From NCBI GenBank assembly GCA_946531445.1, contig CAMNAP010000007.1:1-44815 (forward strand): a stretch of DNA of 44,815 bases. The letters are read 5' to 3'. Source of the stretch: an uncultured Clostridia bacterium (GTDB taxonomy: Bacteria > Bacillota > Clostridia > Oscillospirales > Acutalibacteraceae). Below, piece after piece: positions 23,844 through 32,311 of the stretch (positions within the stretch are counted from its first letter, which is position 1; each line of letters starts with the position of its first letter). A program made the translations under genes and the position numbers. The notes beneath the pieces were generated by a model. It ran no database searches. It saw nothing but the letters and a program-made list of their open reading frames with translations, and was not told the origin of the DNA.

Positions 23844-25336
23844 TTAAAAGGATAATTGCCGTTTTACTTTCAGCCTCGCTGATAGGCGCCGTATTTACGG
23901 GCTGTTCAGGCTCGGGCAAAGTTAAAAGCATTATAAAAAAACAGGAAATTGAAACAACGGCGCAGTCAAAGGTTGACACCTCAAGCTTCAGGCTGAGCTA
24001 TTCAATGTCTGACTCGCTTGACCCGTACAAATCGGAGGCGCTCAACAACCAGGTTGTTCAGACGCTTGTTTACGACTCGCTCTTTATTCTTGACGAAAGC
24101 TATGAGGCGCTTCCATCGGTTGCACAGAGCTATTCTTACCCGTCGCCCGACAAGCTGTTTGTTAAGATTAAAAACGGTCTTAAATTCTCCGACGGCTCGT
24201 CAATCGGCGCTGAAAATATTGAATACTCGTTCAATCAGGCTAAGGAGTCGCCCCATTGGGAGACTACGCTTGAAAACTTTGATGAAATTGAAATTGAAAG
24301 CGCAGACTCCGTTACGTTTAAATTAAAATCGCCTAACCCCCAAGCGCACAAGCTCCTTACCTTTGCAATTGCAAGGGCAAAGCTCAACAAGGAGGGCTTC
24401 AGAATCGGCTCGGGCAGGTATAAATTTGTTGAGGCTGACGGAAGCGTTGCGCTTGTAAAGAATGAAAACTATCCTGATTTCAACCCGAAATTTGCTAAAA
24501 TTAATCTTGTTAACATCACGTCAAGCGATTCGGTTGAAAACGCAATTAACATAGGAAACATAAGCTTTGCGTATCTTGATTTGGCTGAGGGAAGCAAAAC
24601 AAAAATACTCGCCCAGTCAAGAAAGGTAAACCTTAACAATCTTGTTTTTGCGGGAATAAACTGTAAAAGCGGCATAACCGAAAACAAGGATATAAGGCGG
24701 GCTGTCAACCTTGCTACAGACAGAGACACGCTTGTTAAAAGCGCTTACAGAGGCTACGCCACGGCGGCGCGTTCAATTTACAACCCCTATACAACGCTTG
24801 CAAAACAGACTCAGCTTTTTGAAACCGCGGCAAATCTTACCGCTGCAAAGCAGGCGATTGCTTCAAGCGGGTATTCTGCCGACAAGCTAAAGCTTTCAAT
24901 AGTATGCGACACCTCTGAGGGCAAAAGAGCAGTAGCAAACCTTATGAAGCAGCAGCTTGAAAGCGCGGGCTTCAAGGTTACCGTAAAGACGCTGAAAAAA
25001 GATTTGTACAGAGAATATATAAGAGACGGATACTTTGATATTTATATCGGCGAAACAAAGCTTTCGGGCGATATGAACTTAAGCAGCTTTTTTGACAGCG
25101 GCGGCAGAACTCACTTCGGAATTGACTCTGAATCAGAAACTGCTGCGGCATACAAGAGTTATCTTGAGGGCGAAAACGAAATTGGCGCTTTTGTTCTCAG
25201 CTTTGCGCAGGAGCTGCCGTTTATTCCCCTTCTGTACAGACAGGGCATAATCTGTTACACAAAATCGCTCAGAGGCGATATGCAGGGTTATGACTCAAAC
25301 TACTTTTCAAACATTGAGGACTGGTACTATAACTGA
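23840..25336 (+). CDS. Family 5 extracellular solute-binding lipoprotein, orphan
   Basis: A 498-residue peptide/nickel-type (SBP_bac_5) substrate-binding protein. A lipoprotein signal ends at C22 (GAVFTGC). The mature protein has the family pattern LDPYKSEALNNQVVQTLVYD..., the L-K-F-S-D-G-S motif, and long alternating domain I/II segments. Such proteins deliver oligopeptides, metals or other solutes to an ABC importer. No permease or ATPase genes lie in the window, so it is an orphan relying on components elsewhere. The coupled position between ymdB and recG (ATGA and TGATG overlaps) is unusual for an importer subunit. Confidence 0.9.
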   Translation: MIKRIIAVLLSASLIGAVFTGCSGSGKVKSIIKKQEIETTAQSKVDTSSFRLSYSMSDSLDPYKSEALNNQVVQTLVYDSLFILDESYEALPSVAQSYSYPSPDKLFVKIKNGLKFSDGSSIGAENIEYSFNQAKESPHWETTLENFDEIEIESADSVTFKLKSPNPQAHKLLTFAIARAKLNKEGFRIGSGRYKFVEADGSVALVKNENYPDFNPKFAKINLVNITSSDSVENAINIGNISFAYLDLAEGSKTKILAQSRKVNLNNLVFAGINCKSGITENKDIRRAVNLATDRDTLVKSAYRGYATAARSIYNPYTTLAKQTQLFETAANLTAAKQAIASSGYSADKLKLSIVCDTSEGKRAVANLMKQQLESAGFKVTVKTLKKDLYREYIRDGYFDIYIGETKLSGDMNLSSFFDSGGRTHFGIDSESETAAAYKSYLEGENEIGAFVLSFAQELPFIPLLYRQGIICYTKSLRGDMQGYDSNYFSNIEDWYYN

Positions 25337-27357
25337 TGAATGAACTAAAGAGCTTTGATATAAAGTTCATAAAAGGCGTAGGAGAAAAAAGAGCTCAGCT
25401 TTTCAACAAGCTGGGTATATTCTCGCTTGACGATTTAGTTCATTACTATCCGAGAAAATATCAGGACTGGAGCAAGGCTACAACTGTTAACGAGGCTGAA
25501 AACGGCGAGACGGTTACAATTAAAGCAACTATGATTACGCCCGTCAAGGAGTCGCTCATAAGAAAGGGGCTCACGCTTTACAAGTGTAATTTTTCAGACG
25601 GTGAAAACGTTATTCACGTTACTATTTTCAACAACAAATATCTTGCAAAAGCGCTGAGAACCTTTGACGATTACATCCTTTACGGCAAGCTTGAAAAGAG
25701 CTTTACCGCCGCTTCAATGAGCTCGCCGCAGATTGAGAAAAACGACAGCGCAATCGGTATTCACCCGATTTATCCCTCAACCGAAAAGCTGAATTCAAAG
25801 GGCATTGCAAAGGTTGTAAGAGCGGCGCTTGACAAGGTTGAGCATTTTGAGGACACGCTGAGCGACGAGCTTAAGCAAAGGTATGACCTGTGCTCGCTTG
25901 ACTTTGCAATAAGGCAGATTCACTTCCCGAATGAAGAGAAGAATATTGCAATAGCAAGAAAAAGGCTTATTTTTGAAGAGCTCTTAACGCTTCAGCTCGG
26001 GCTTATGAAGCTCAAAACAAAAAAGAGCGCGGATAACTCATTCATAATAAATGACGATTATACCGACGAATTTCTCTCGCTTCTCCCGTTTGAACCGACC
26101 TCGGCTCAGCTTCGCACAATTAAAGAATGTCTTGGCGATATGCGCTCAAGCCATTCTATGAACAGACTTGTTCAGGGTGACGTTGGCTCGGGCAAAACGG
26201 CGGTTGCGGCGGCGCTTATGTATACCGTTATTAAAAACGGCTTTCAGGCGGCAATGATGGCGCCGACAGAAATACTCGCATTTCAGCACTATGAATCGTT
26301 TTCAAAGCTCTTTGAAAATACGGATATAAGAATTGCGCTTCTTACGGGCTCAACGAAGCCTAAAGAGAAAAAAGAGATTAAGTCGGCGTTGATGGACGGC
26401 GTAATTGACATTGTTATAGGTACTCACGCGCTTATACAAAACGACGTTGAGTTTAAAGACCTCGCGCTTGTTGTAACTGACGAGCAGCACCGTTTCGGCG
26501 TTGAGCAGAGGGCGAGCCTTGCTATGAAAAGCACAAATCCGCACCTTCTCGTTATGAGCGCAACGCCTATACCGAGAACGCTCGGGCTCATCATCTACGG
26601 CGACCTTGACATCTCGGTTATTGACGAGCTTCCCGCAGGTCGAAAGACGATAAGGACAGACGTTGTTGATTCCTCATATCACGAGAGAATTTACAGCTTT
26701 ATAAGAAAAAATGTAGACGCAGGCGCGCAGGCGTATATTGTGTGCTCGCTTGTTGACGAGGGCGAAAGCGACTTGATTTCAGCTAAGGAATACGCCGAGA
26801 AGCTTTCGCAAACGGCGTTTAAAGGCTATAACCTCGGGCTCATCCACGGCAAGCTGAAGGCTAAGGAAAAGGATAACGTTATGAACGCCTTTTCGCGCGG
26901 CGACGTTCAGATACTTGTTGCAACAACGGTAATTGAGGTTGGCGTGGACGTACCTAACGCAACTATTATGCTTATTGAAAACGCTGACCGTTTCGGGCTT
27001 TCTCAGCTTCATCAGCTCAGGGGAAGAGTCGGAAGAGGAAGCGAAAAATCGTACTGTATTCTTGTATCTGACAATCAGAGCCAGACCTCGCAGGACAGAC
27101 TCGCAGTTATGAAAGAAACAAGCGACGGTTTTAAAATAGCCGATTACGACCTTAAGGCAAGAGGTCCCGGCGACTTCTTCGGGAAGCGTCAGCACGGATT
27201 GCCGAACCTTGTAATTGCAGATATGCTTGAGGATATGGAAACGGTAAGAGAATGCAGAAGCTGCGCCGAACAAATGCTGAAAGAAGATATCAATCTTAAT
27301 AAGTACCCGCTTTTAAAAGAGCAGATTAACGATATGTTCAGAAAGGTGAATAACTGA
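25336..27357 (+). CDS. recG: ATP-dependent DNA helicase RecG
   Basis: A 673-residue superfamily 2 helicase that remodels stalled forks and Holliday junctions. The N-terminal wedge/OB domain (~1-230) precedes the motor, with Walker A GDVGSGKT (~280), DEQH box (~382), SATPIPRT motif III, and the QLRGRVGRG motif VI. The C-terminal ARGPGDFFGKRQHG region is the family signature. The start shares one base with the stop of the lipoprotein gene (TGATG). A terminator follows directly. Confidence 0.97.
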   Translation: MNELKSFDIKFIKGVGEKRAQLFNKLGIFSLDDLVHYYPRKYQDWSKATTVNEAENGETVTIKATMITPVKESLIRKGLTLYKCNFSDGENVIHVTIFNNKYLAKALRTFDDYILYGKLEKSFTAASMSSPQIEKNDSAIGIHPIYPSTEKLNSKGIAKVVRAALDKVEHFEDTLSDELKQRYDLCSLDFAIRQIHFPNEEKNIAIARKRLIFEELLTLQLGLMKLKTKKSADNSFIINDDYTDEFLSLLPFEPTSAQLRTIKECLGDMRSSHSMNRLVQGDVGSGKTAVAAALMYTVIKNGFQAAMMAPTEILAFQHYESFSKLFENTDIRIALLTGSTKPKEKKEIKSALMDGVIDIVIGTHALIQNDVEFKDLALVVTDEQHRFGVEQRASLAMKSTNPHLLVMSATPIPRTLGLIIYGDLDISVIDELPAGRKTIRTDVVDSSYHERIYSFIRKNVDAGAQAYIVCSLVDEGESDLISAKEYAEKLSQTAFKGYNLGLIHGKLKAKEKDNVMNAFSRGDVQILVATTVIEVGVDVPNATIMLIENADRFGLSQLHQLRGRVGRGSEKSYCILVSDNQSQTSQDRLAVMKETSDGFKIADYDLKARGPGDFFGKRQHGLPNLVIADMLEDMETVRECRSCAEQMLKEDINLNKYPLLKEQINDMFRKVNN

Positions 27358-27367
27358 ATATAATATT

Positions 27368-27397
27368 AAAAAAGGTGACTCAAAAAGTCACCTTTTA
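27368..27397. terminator. Bidirectional terminator between recG and the beta-propeller gene
   Basis: An 11-bp perfect stem AAAAGGTGACT / AGTCACCTTTT (27370-27380 with 27386-27396), 5-base loop, with A and T tracts on either side. Confidence 0.9.
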
Positions 27398-27404
27398 ATT
27401 ATTT

Positions 27405-29288
27405 CTATTTCACATTAAAGCTGAGTACTTCACCGCTTTCGTTACATACTGCGTAAAGGTAATCGCCGATGTAGGTACAGCGCTCAATGTAATCCGTTTT
27501 TCCGCAGTCAAGCTCCGTTGTTTCAAGCTTGCCGTTATTTGCCCTGATTACAGCTATTGAATTATCGGCTCCGTCGTCGCCGTAGTTGTAAAACGGAACT
27601 GCAAAATAACCCTTGTCTCTGTTTATACAAAGCGCCTTGTGGTCTGACTGAACAGGGCTTTCGCAATCGTCAAGCTCCTTTTCGGAAAGCACCTTGGGAT
27701 TGTTTTTGTTGCTTATATCAAAGAGAACAAATTTAAGTCCGTTAGTCTGAATGCCGCCAAACTCATTTTCCTTTGTTGAGTAGCCTATTCCGAGAAGCGT
27801 ATTTTCGTCAACGGGAGTAAGGCTTGAAGAGAAACCGTCAATTTTAACCTCGCCCGTAATTTCGGGCTTTTTCGGGTCAGACAGATTGATTATGAACAGC
27901 GGGTCAGTCTGCTCAAAGGTAATGACATAGGCTGTATCGCCGATATAGCGTACGGCTTCAATATGCTCTCCTCTTGCAAAGCCCGTAACCTCGCTGATTT
28001 TATTGAGGTTTTCGTCAAGAATAAAGAGATAGTTTTTATCCTTGCCGTTGTCCCAGTCCCTTGCAGTTGTTGCAATTCTTAAATTTCCGTCCTTTTCATC
28101 AAGCGAAAACTGGTCGTTAACCGTACCCTTTACCGTTGCGCTCGCCTTAAGCTCAACCTTTGTTTTATTAAACGAATACTTGATAAGCTGTGTTTTTCCG
28201 CCGTCTGTGTAATAATTCTCGTTGTATTCAGTACCCGCGAGGTAAAGATTTTTCTCGTTACAGTAAACATTTTCCGAAACGCCGAGTATAGCCTTTGTGT
28301 CCTGCTTTTTGCTTTTTCCGTCAAGGCTTACCGCACCGATTACGGCATAGCTCGGGCGAGTGCTTCCCTCAACGGCGCAGATGTTCTCAACGGGGAGCTG
28401 CTCCTCAACATCGCCGCAGCACACATACGGAATACAGTCCTTTTTGTACTGATAGCAATACTGATTTGAAATAACGTAAACACAGCCGTCGTAAAGCCTT
28501 GAGGTTGAATACGAGCCCGACTGGGTATATTCGCTTAAAAGCTCGGGCTTTTCTGCGTTTTTAATGCTGTAAATATTCACAAAGGTTTTCGGGTTTTCAC
28601 CGTTATTACGGCAGTAGCCTATAGTTACAAGCTTATCACCGCTAAGATACATTTCGTCAAAAAGCGAATCGTCTTTCTTCGGCGCCTTAAGGGTTGAAAC
28701 AAGCTTTGTATTTCCGTTATCAGCCGAGTAGATTCTTATCTCCGTATCGTCACCGTCGGAAAGATAATAAATATACTTTCCGTCGGTTTTAATTATGTCC
28801 GCCTCGTCAACAGAAGCTACCTGGGTATTCGTTTTGCCGAAGCTTGCGCTGTTTGTAAGAGCACCGTCGGCAGCCTCCTCGGTTGCCGCCAGCTCCGCGC
28901 CCTTTTCAAAGTTCTTGAAAACTCCGAAACCGTTGTAATTATCCTTAGGCATCATATCCTTAAGCGTTTTTCTTACCTCGTCATAGCTTTCAAATCGCAC
29001 TATTCCGTCAAGCTCCTGAATTTCGGTAACTGCAGGATTGTCAGTTTCTATGACCTTTCTTTTAAAAGTTCTGCTTCCTGCGGTAAGACTTGTAATTACA
29101 ACCGCAAAGCACGCAACAGCGGCAACGGCAACGCGCAGCCCTCTTTTATTTGATTTAATTTTTACAATATTATTTACGTTTTTGGAATCAAATTTTTTAA
29201 TAACATTTTCAGCGCTCAGGCTTTCGGGAGCTTTTATATTTTCCTCTTCAAACGCCGAGGCGATAAAATCAAAATCGTTATTCTTCAT
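27405..29288 (-). CDS. Membrane-anchored beta-propeller protein, probable anti-sigma factor
   Basis: A 627-residue protein. A short cytoplasmic N terminus (1-~48) leads to one transmembrane helix (~50-72, VAVAAVACFAVVITSL) and a large extracellular domain of the beta-propeller family distantly related to WD40 (hallmark SVDEADIIKTDGKYIYYL). Repeats of the form D-x-x-Y-V-I-x-x-x and GDxAYVITF run through the domain. It starts 2 nt after the ECF sigma gene with GGAGGG, so the pair is co-expressed. By position and topology the N terminus would sequester the sigma factor and the propeller would sense an external signal, though I see no classical zinc anti-sigma motif. The anti-sigma role is inference. 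Confidence 0.82.
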   Translation of the reverse strand: MKNNDFDFIASAFEEENIKAPESLSAENVIKKFDSKNVNNIVKIKSNKRGLRVAVAAVACFAVVITSLTAGSRTFKRKVIETDNPAVTEIQELDGIVRFESYDEVRKTLKDMMPKDNYNGFGVFKNFEKGAELAATEEAADGALTNSASFGKTNTQVASVDEADIIKTDGKYIYYLSDGDDTEIRIYSADNGNTKLVSTLKAPKKDDSLFDEMYLSGDKLVTIGYCRNNGENPKTFVNIYSIKNAEKPELLSEYTQSGSYSTSRLYDGCVYVISNQYCYQYKKDCIPYVCCGDVEEQLPVENICAVEGSTRPSYAVIGAVSLDGKSKKQDTKAILGVSENVYCNEKNLYLAGTEYNENYYTDGGKTQLIKYSFNKTKVELKASATVKGTVNDQFSLDEKDGNLRIATTARDWDNGKDKNYLFILDENLNKISEVTGFARGEHIEAVRYIGDTAYVITFEQTDPLFIINLSDPKKPEITGEVKIDGFSSSLTPVDENTLLGIGYSTKENEFGGIQTNGLKFVLFDISNKNNPKVLSEKELDDCESPVQSDHKALCINRDKGYFAVPFYNYGDDGADNSIAVIRANNGKLETTELDCGKTDYIERCTYIGDYLYAVCNESGEVLSFNVK

Positions 29289-29290
29289 AT

Positions 29291-29806
29291 CTATCCCTCC
29301 AGAAATTCTCTCATTTTGGCGAGGCTTCTTGACAGCTTTGAACGAACCGAGCCCGGGGTCATATCACATATTTTTGAAATCTCTTTACTGTTTAGTCCCG
29401 ACACTACCGAAAGCAAAACTATTTCTCGCTCGTCGTCTTTAAGAATATCGAGTGCCTGCTGAAGTTCCGTTTTATTTACTGTTTCTTCCATATCGTATGT
29501 AAGCTTCTCAGACATATCGTTAATATCCGCCATAGCGCGTCTTTTCGCCCTCGCTTTAATTATTTCGCCGCAGGAAACATACAGAATTCTGAAAATCCAC
29601 GCTGAAAAGGCCTCGGGCTTTTTCAGCCGACCAATCTGATAAAACGCTGAATATACGGCGTCGCTCACCGCGTCCTCAGCGTCCTGCCGGTTTTCAAGAC
29701 GGTAAAAGGCATAGCGGTACAGTTTATCTTTGTAAAGCGAATACAGCTCAGAAAAAGCTTCTTTATTTCCACCCTTTGAAAGCAGAACCAGCTCTTTTTC
29801 GTTCAT
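29291..29806 (-). CDS. ECF RNA polymerase sigma factor
   Basis: A 171-residue extracytoplasmic-function sigma factor. Region 2 (~12-75) carries YRYAFYRLENRQDAEDAV, and region 4 (~110-170) has the helix-turn-helix LNSKEISKICDMTPGSVRSK. AGGAGGTGA is an ideal ribosome site before the ATG. It is coupled to the beta-propeller membrane protein as a sigma/anti-sigma pair. The regulon is unknown; an autoregulatory promoter may lie at 29834-29866. Confidence 0.95.
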   Translation of the reverse strand: MNEKELVLLSKGGNKEAFSELYSLYKDKLYRYAFYRLENRQDAEDAVSDAVYSAFYQIGRLKKPEAFSAWIFRILYVSCGEIIKARAKRRAMADINDMSEKLTYDMEETVNKTELQQALDILKDDEREIVLLSVVSGLNSKEISKICDMTPGSVRSKLSRSLAKMREFLEG

Positions 29807-29833
29807 AGCGTCACCTCCTGAAAGCTTTCATAT

Positions 29834-29866
29834 GTATAGTAGAAAAAATGAGGGAAAGTGTTGCAA
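29834..29866 (-). promoter_or_regulatory. Candidate promoter of the sigma/beta-propeller operon (possibly autoregulated)
   Basis: On the minus strand TTGCAAC (29860-29866), an ACTTT tract and CTACTATA (from 29842 down) form either a poor sigma-A promoter with an over-long spacer or an ECF-type promoter (AAC-rich -35, C-T/G-x-C-like -10). It lies between the upstream terminator and the sigma gene, so some promoter must be here. Confidence 0.4.
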
Positions 29867-29873
29867 GAAAAAT

Positions 29874-29905
29874 AAAAAAGACAGATTCATTGCTTTGAAT
29901 CCGCC
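29874..29905 (-). terminator. Terminator of the pseudokinase gene
   Basis: Minus strand: 9-bp stem GGCGGATTC / GAATCTGTC (two G-U pairs), 8-base loop, followed by TTTTTTATTTTT. Confidence 0.82.
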
Positions 29906-29914
29906 TTTAATATT

Positions 29915-31576
29915 TTAGTCGTTGTCTTCCGACGTTGTTGACGCCTGAGTAGTAGTTGTCTGTACCTCGCCGTAAACCTGAACAATAATCTCCTCGCCTA
30001 CTGCCACGGTTTCGCCCTGTGCGGGAGCTGTGCCCGAGCTTGCCTTAACGGTATTGGGAGTATGTGTTCCGTCGTTATAAACCTCAACGGTAGTAACCTT
30101 AAAGCCGAGGTCTTCAAGCGTTTTCTTTGCTTCGTCAAGAGTTTTGTTTGAAAGGTCGGGAACCTCAGCGGTCTGAATGCCTTTACTTACTGTAAGAACT
30201 ATTTCAGTTCCCTGTTCAACCTTTTCGCCCGCCTTAACGCTCTGCTTAAAGACTATTCCCTTTTCAGCGCTCTTTGAGAAATCCTCAGCAAAGGTAATTG
30301 TAAACTGCTGGTTCCACGCGCCGTTGTTCTGAATATCGCTCTGAGAATAACCCGCGCTTGTAAAATCGGGAACCTCAAAAGACTGAAGCTGCTGAGTAGT
30401 TGACGTTGTAGTCTCGGCAGGCTTTATAAGGTCTGTAAACTTAACAACGTAAATACCTGCGCCGATTGCAAGAATAATAAGAATTGCAAGAACGGCAATA
30501 GCTATTCTTGAGCGCTTATTACGGGGCTCTTCATCGGGATACTCATTCGGATTTACAGGATGATTGTTTGACTTTTTAAACGTTTCGTCTATGCTCTGGG
30601 CTCTTGCCTGAACTGACGGAGCAGCCTCAAGAAGCTCTCTGAAATCCGAAACGCTCTTTATTCTCTTTTCGGGATAAATCTGAAGTCCGCTGCCGAGAGC
30701 CTTGATAACATGCATAGGAATTTTTTCCGCAATTGAGTTAGGAATCATAAGCTTGTCGTTAGCTTCTCTTGACTTACAATCGGGCGGATTAGTTCCTACA
30801 AGCGCTCTGTAAATACAAGCCGAAAAAGCGTAAATATCGGTTGCGGGACAGATTTTATGGTCGTTTTCATACTGCTCAATTGCAGTATAGCCTGCGCTTT
30901 CAACCAGCTCAAGCGGACTTGTTGCGTCAGCGCACTGCTGAATACAAAACGGCTTGAGTCTTACCTTACCGTCTCTGCAAAGCATAAGCGAATCGGGAGT
31001 AATTGAGCCGTGAACTATTCCGTTTGCGTGAAGCGATTCAATAGTTGTAAGAACAGGCATAAACATAAGCCTTGCGCTGTCCCACGGGATAATTCCCTCT
31101 TCGTTTCTGATAAGGTATTCCCTGAGAGGAATTGAATCCATAAATTCAATTACAGCGTAAACCGTTCCGTTTTCCTCAAAAACATCGTAAACGGGAACAA
31201 CAGCTGAAAGTGAATGCATTTTTTCAAGCGTAGTCCAAAGCGTATAAAACGACTTTTTGAGCTTTTCTATTTCAGAAGCGAAGCGCTGGCGGATATGAAG
31301 AACGTTGTTACCCTCAAGTCTGCTTGCGATTCCCTTAGGGTAAAACTCTCTGATTAAAACCTTCTTGTCAAGCTTTGTGTCATAGCCCGAATAGGTCACG
31401 CTGTCGCTCTCATGCGCCTGAAATGCGCCTACCGCATATTTGTCTGCAAGAATTGTTTTAGGAGCAAGGTATACGAAATCAGTTTCTCTGTCATTATCGT
31501 ATCCGCATTCGGCACAAACAGCACCGTCTGTCAGTTCCTTGAAACAGTTCATACAAAGATTATCTAAATCTCTCAT
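29915..31576 (-). CDS. Zinc-ribbon - pseudokinase - TM - PASTA receptor-like protein
   Basis: A 553-residue protein with this order: zinc ribbon (C8, C11, C21, C24), a serine/threonine-kinase-like domain (~45-320), a linker, a transmembrane helix (~358-379), two PASTA domains (~400-466 and 469-537) and a Thr/Ser-rich tail. The kinase fold is recognisable from IEFMDSIPLREYL, SAGYTAIEQY and CPATDIYAFSACIYRALVGTNPP. The catalytic positions are lost: the VAIK Lys is R76 (LIREFYP), HRD is H189-G190-S191, the HRDxxxxN Asn is S196, and DFG is P209-F210-C211. It should therefore bind rather than phosphorylate. PASTA domains normally sense muropeptides or lipid II. It is a single-gene unit with its own promoter. 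Confidence 0.88.
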   Translation of the reverse strand: MRDLDNLCMNCFKELTDGAVCAECGYDNDRETDFVYLAPKTILADKYAVGAFQAHESDSVTYSGYDTKLDKKVLIREFYPKGIASRLEGNNVLHIRQRFASEIEKLKKSFYTLWTTLEKMHSLSAVVPVYDVFEENGTVYAVIEFMDSIPLREYLIRNEEGIIPWDSARLMFMPVLTTIESLHANGIVHGSITPDSLMLCRDGKVRLKPFCIQQCADATSPLELVESAGYTAIEQYENDHKICPATDIYAFSACIYRALVGTNPPDCKSREANDKLMIPNSIAEKIPMHVIKALGSGLQIYPEKRIKSVSDFRELLEAAPSVQARAQSIDETFKKSNNHPVNPNEYPDEEPRNKRSRIAIAVLAILIILAIGAGIYVVKFTDLIKPAETTTSTTQQLQSFEVPDFTSAGYSQSDIQNNGAWNQQFTITFAEDFSKSAEKGIVFKQSVKAGEKVEQGTEIVLTVSKGIQTAEVPDLSNKTLDEAKKTLEDLGFKVTTVEVYNDGTHTPNTVKASSGTAPAQGETVAVGEEIIVQVYGEVQTTTTQASTTSEDND

Positions 31577-31611
31577 TTTAAACCACTCCGTTTAATTACT
31601 TCTATTAGATT

Positions 31612-31640
31612 ATAATATCAACATAAACCTTTAAAGTCAA
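31612..31640 (-). promoter_or_regulatory. Sigma-A promoter of the pseudokinase gene
   Basis: Minus strand: TTGACT (31635-31640), 17-nt spacer, TATTAT (31612-31617); a TATAAT shifted by 3 nt overlaps. No terminator is visible for the LUD gene that ends just upstream, so read-through from the comM unit is possible. Confidence 0.65.
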
Positions 31641-31657
31641 GTAATTTGTATGCTCTT

Positions 31658-32302
31658 TTAGTAGCCGAGCTCCTCGTTTACTATTATAACCTTAATTCTG
31701 TCTTTATGGCGCTGTTTTGCCGAAACTACATAGTTACAGCAAATTCTTGTATCCGCCGCACAACCGTCGCACATAAACGGATTTTCCTTTGTCAGCGATA
31801 CGCACTTGCCGAGCTTTGAGCAGGCTGACGGTATGCCGAGTCTTACGCAGTTTTTAGGGGAAGCGAGCTCCTTAACTCTTTTTATTGCGGCGTCAATATC
31901 GGGAACTATTTTATTCTTGCCCACTACCATAATAACCTGCTTTGGACCGTAAACAATACACGCAACGCGGTTTGAATTTCCGTCAACGTTGTAAAGCTCG
32001 CCGCGCTCGGTTACAGCGTTTGAGGAGGTAAAATATGTATCGCAGCCAAACGCCTTTATATACGCCTCTCTGACTGAATCGCCCTCATACTTTGAGCGGT
32101 CAATGTAATCAAAATCTCCGCTGCCGAGAAACTCTGTTATGCCGCATTCCTTGAGCGTTTCAGAGCCGCCGTGAGAAACGCTTTCGCCTTTATTTACAAG
32201 CGTTTTGATTAATGGGATAACTTCCTCTTTTGTTTCAACATAAAACGGCTTTATTCCGTTTCTGTCAAGATTTTTCATAGTTTCTTCAATGTATTTTTCC
32301 AT
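31658..32302 (-). CDS. LUD-domain protein (LutC-related)
   Basis: A 214-residue LUD (lactate-utilisation) domain protein. GESVSHGGSETLKECGI (38-54) is the family signature and TSSNAVTERGELYNVDG the second. The C-terminal part has a Cys-rich segment, CDGCAADTRICC (~177-188), common in stand-alone clostridial members and suggestive of a metal or Fe-S site. LutB and LutA partners are absent, so a lactate role is not supported. Function is unknown. AGGAG precedes the ATG, and it follows the transglutaminase-like gene by 9 nt. Confidence 0.88.
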   Translation of the reverse strand: MEKYIEETMKNLDRNGIKPFYVETKEEVIPLIKTLVNKGESVSHGGSETLKECGITEFLGSGDFDYIDRSKYEGDSVREAYIKAFGCDTYFTSSNAVTERGELYNVDGNSNRVACIVYGPKQVIMVVGKNKIVPDIDAAIKRVKELASPKNCVRLGIPSACSKLGKCVSLTKENPFMCDGCAADTRICCNYVVSAKQRHKDRIKVIIVNEELGY

Positions 32303-32311
32303 AACCTTCTC

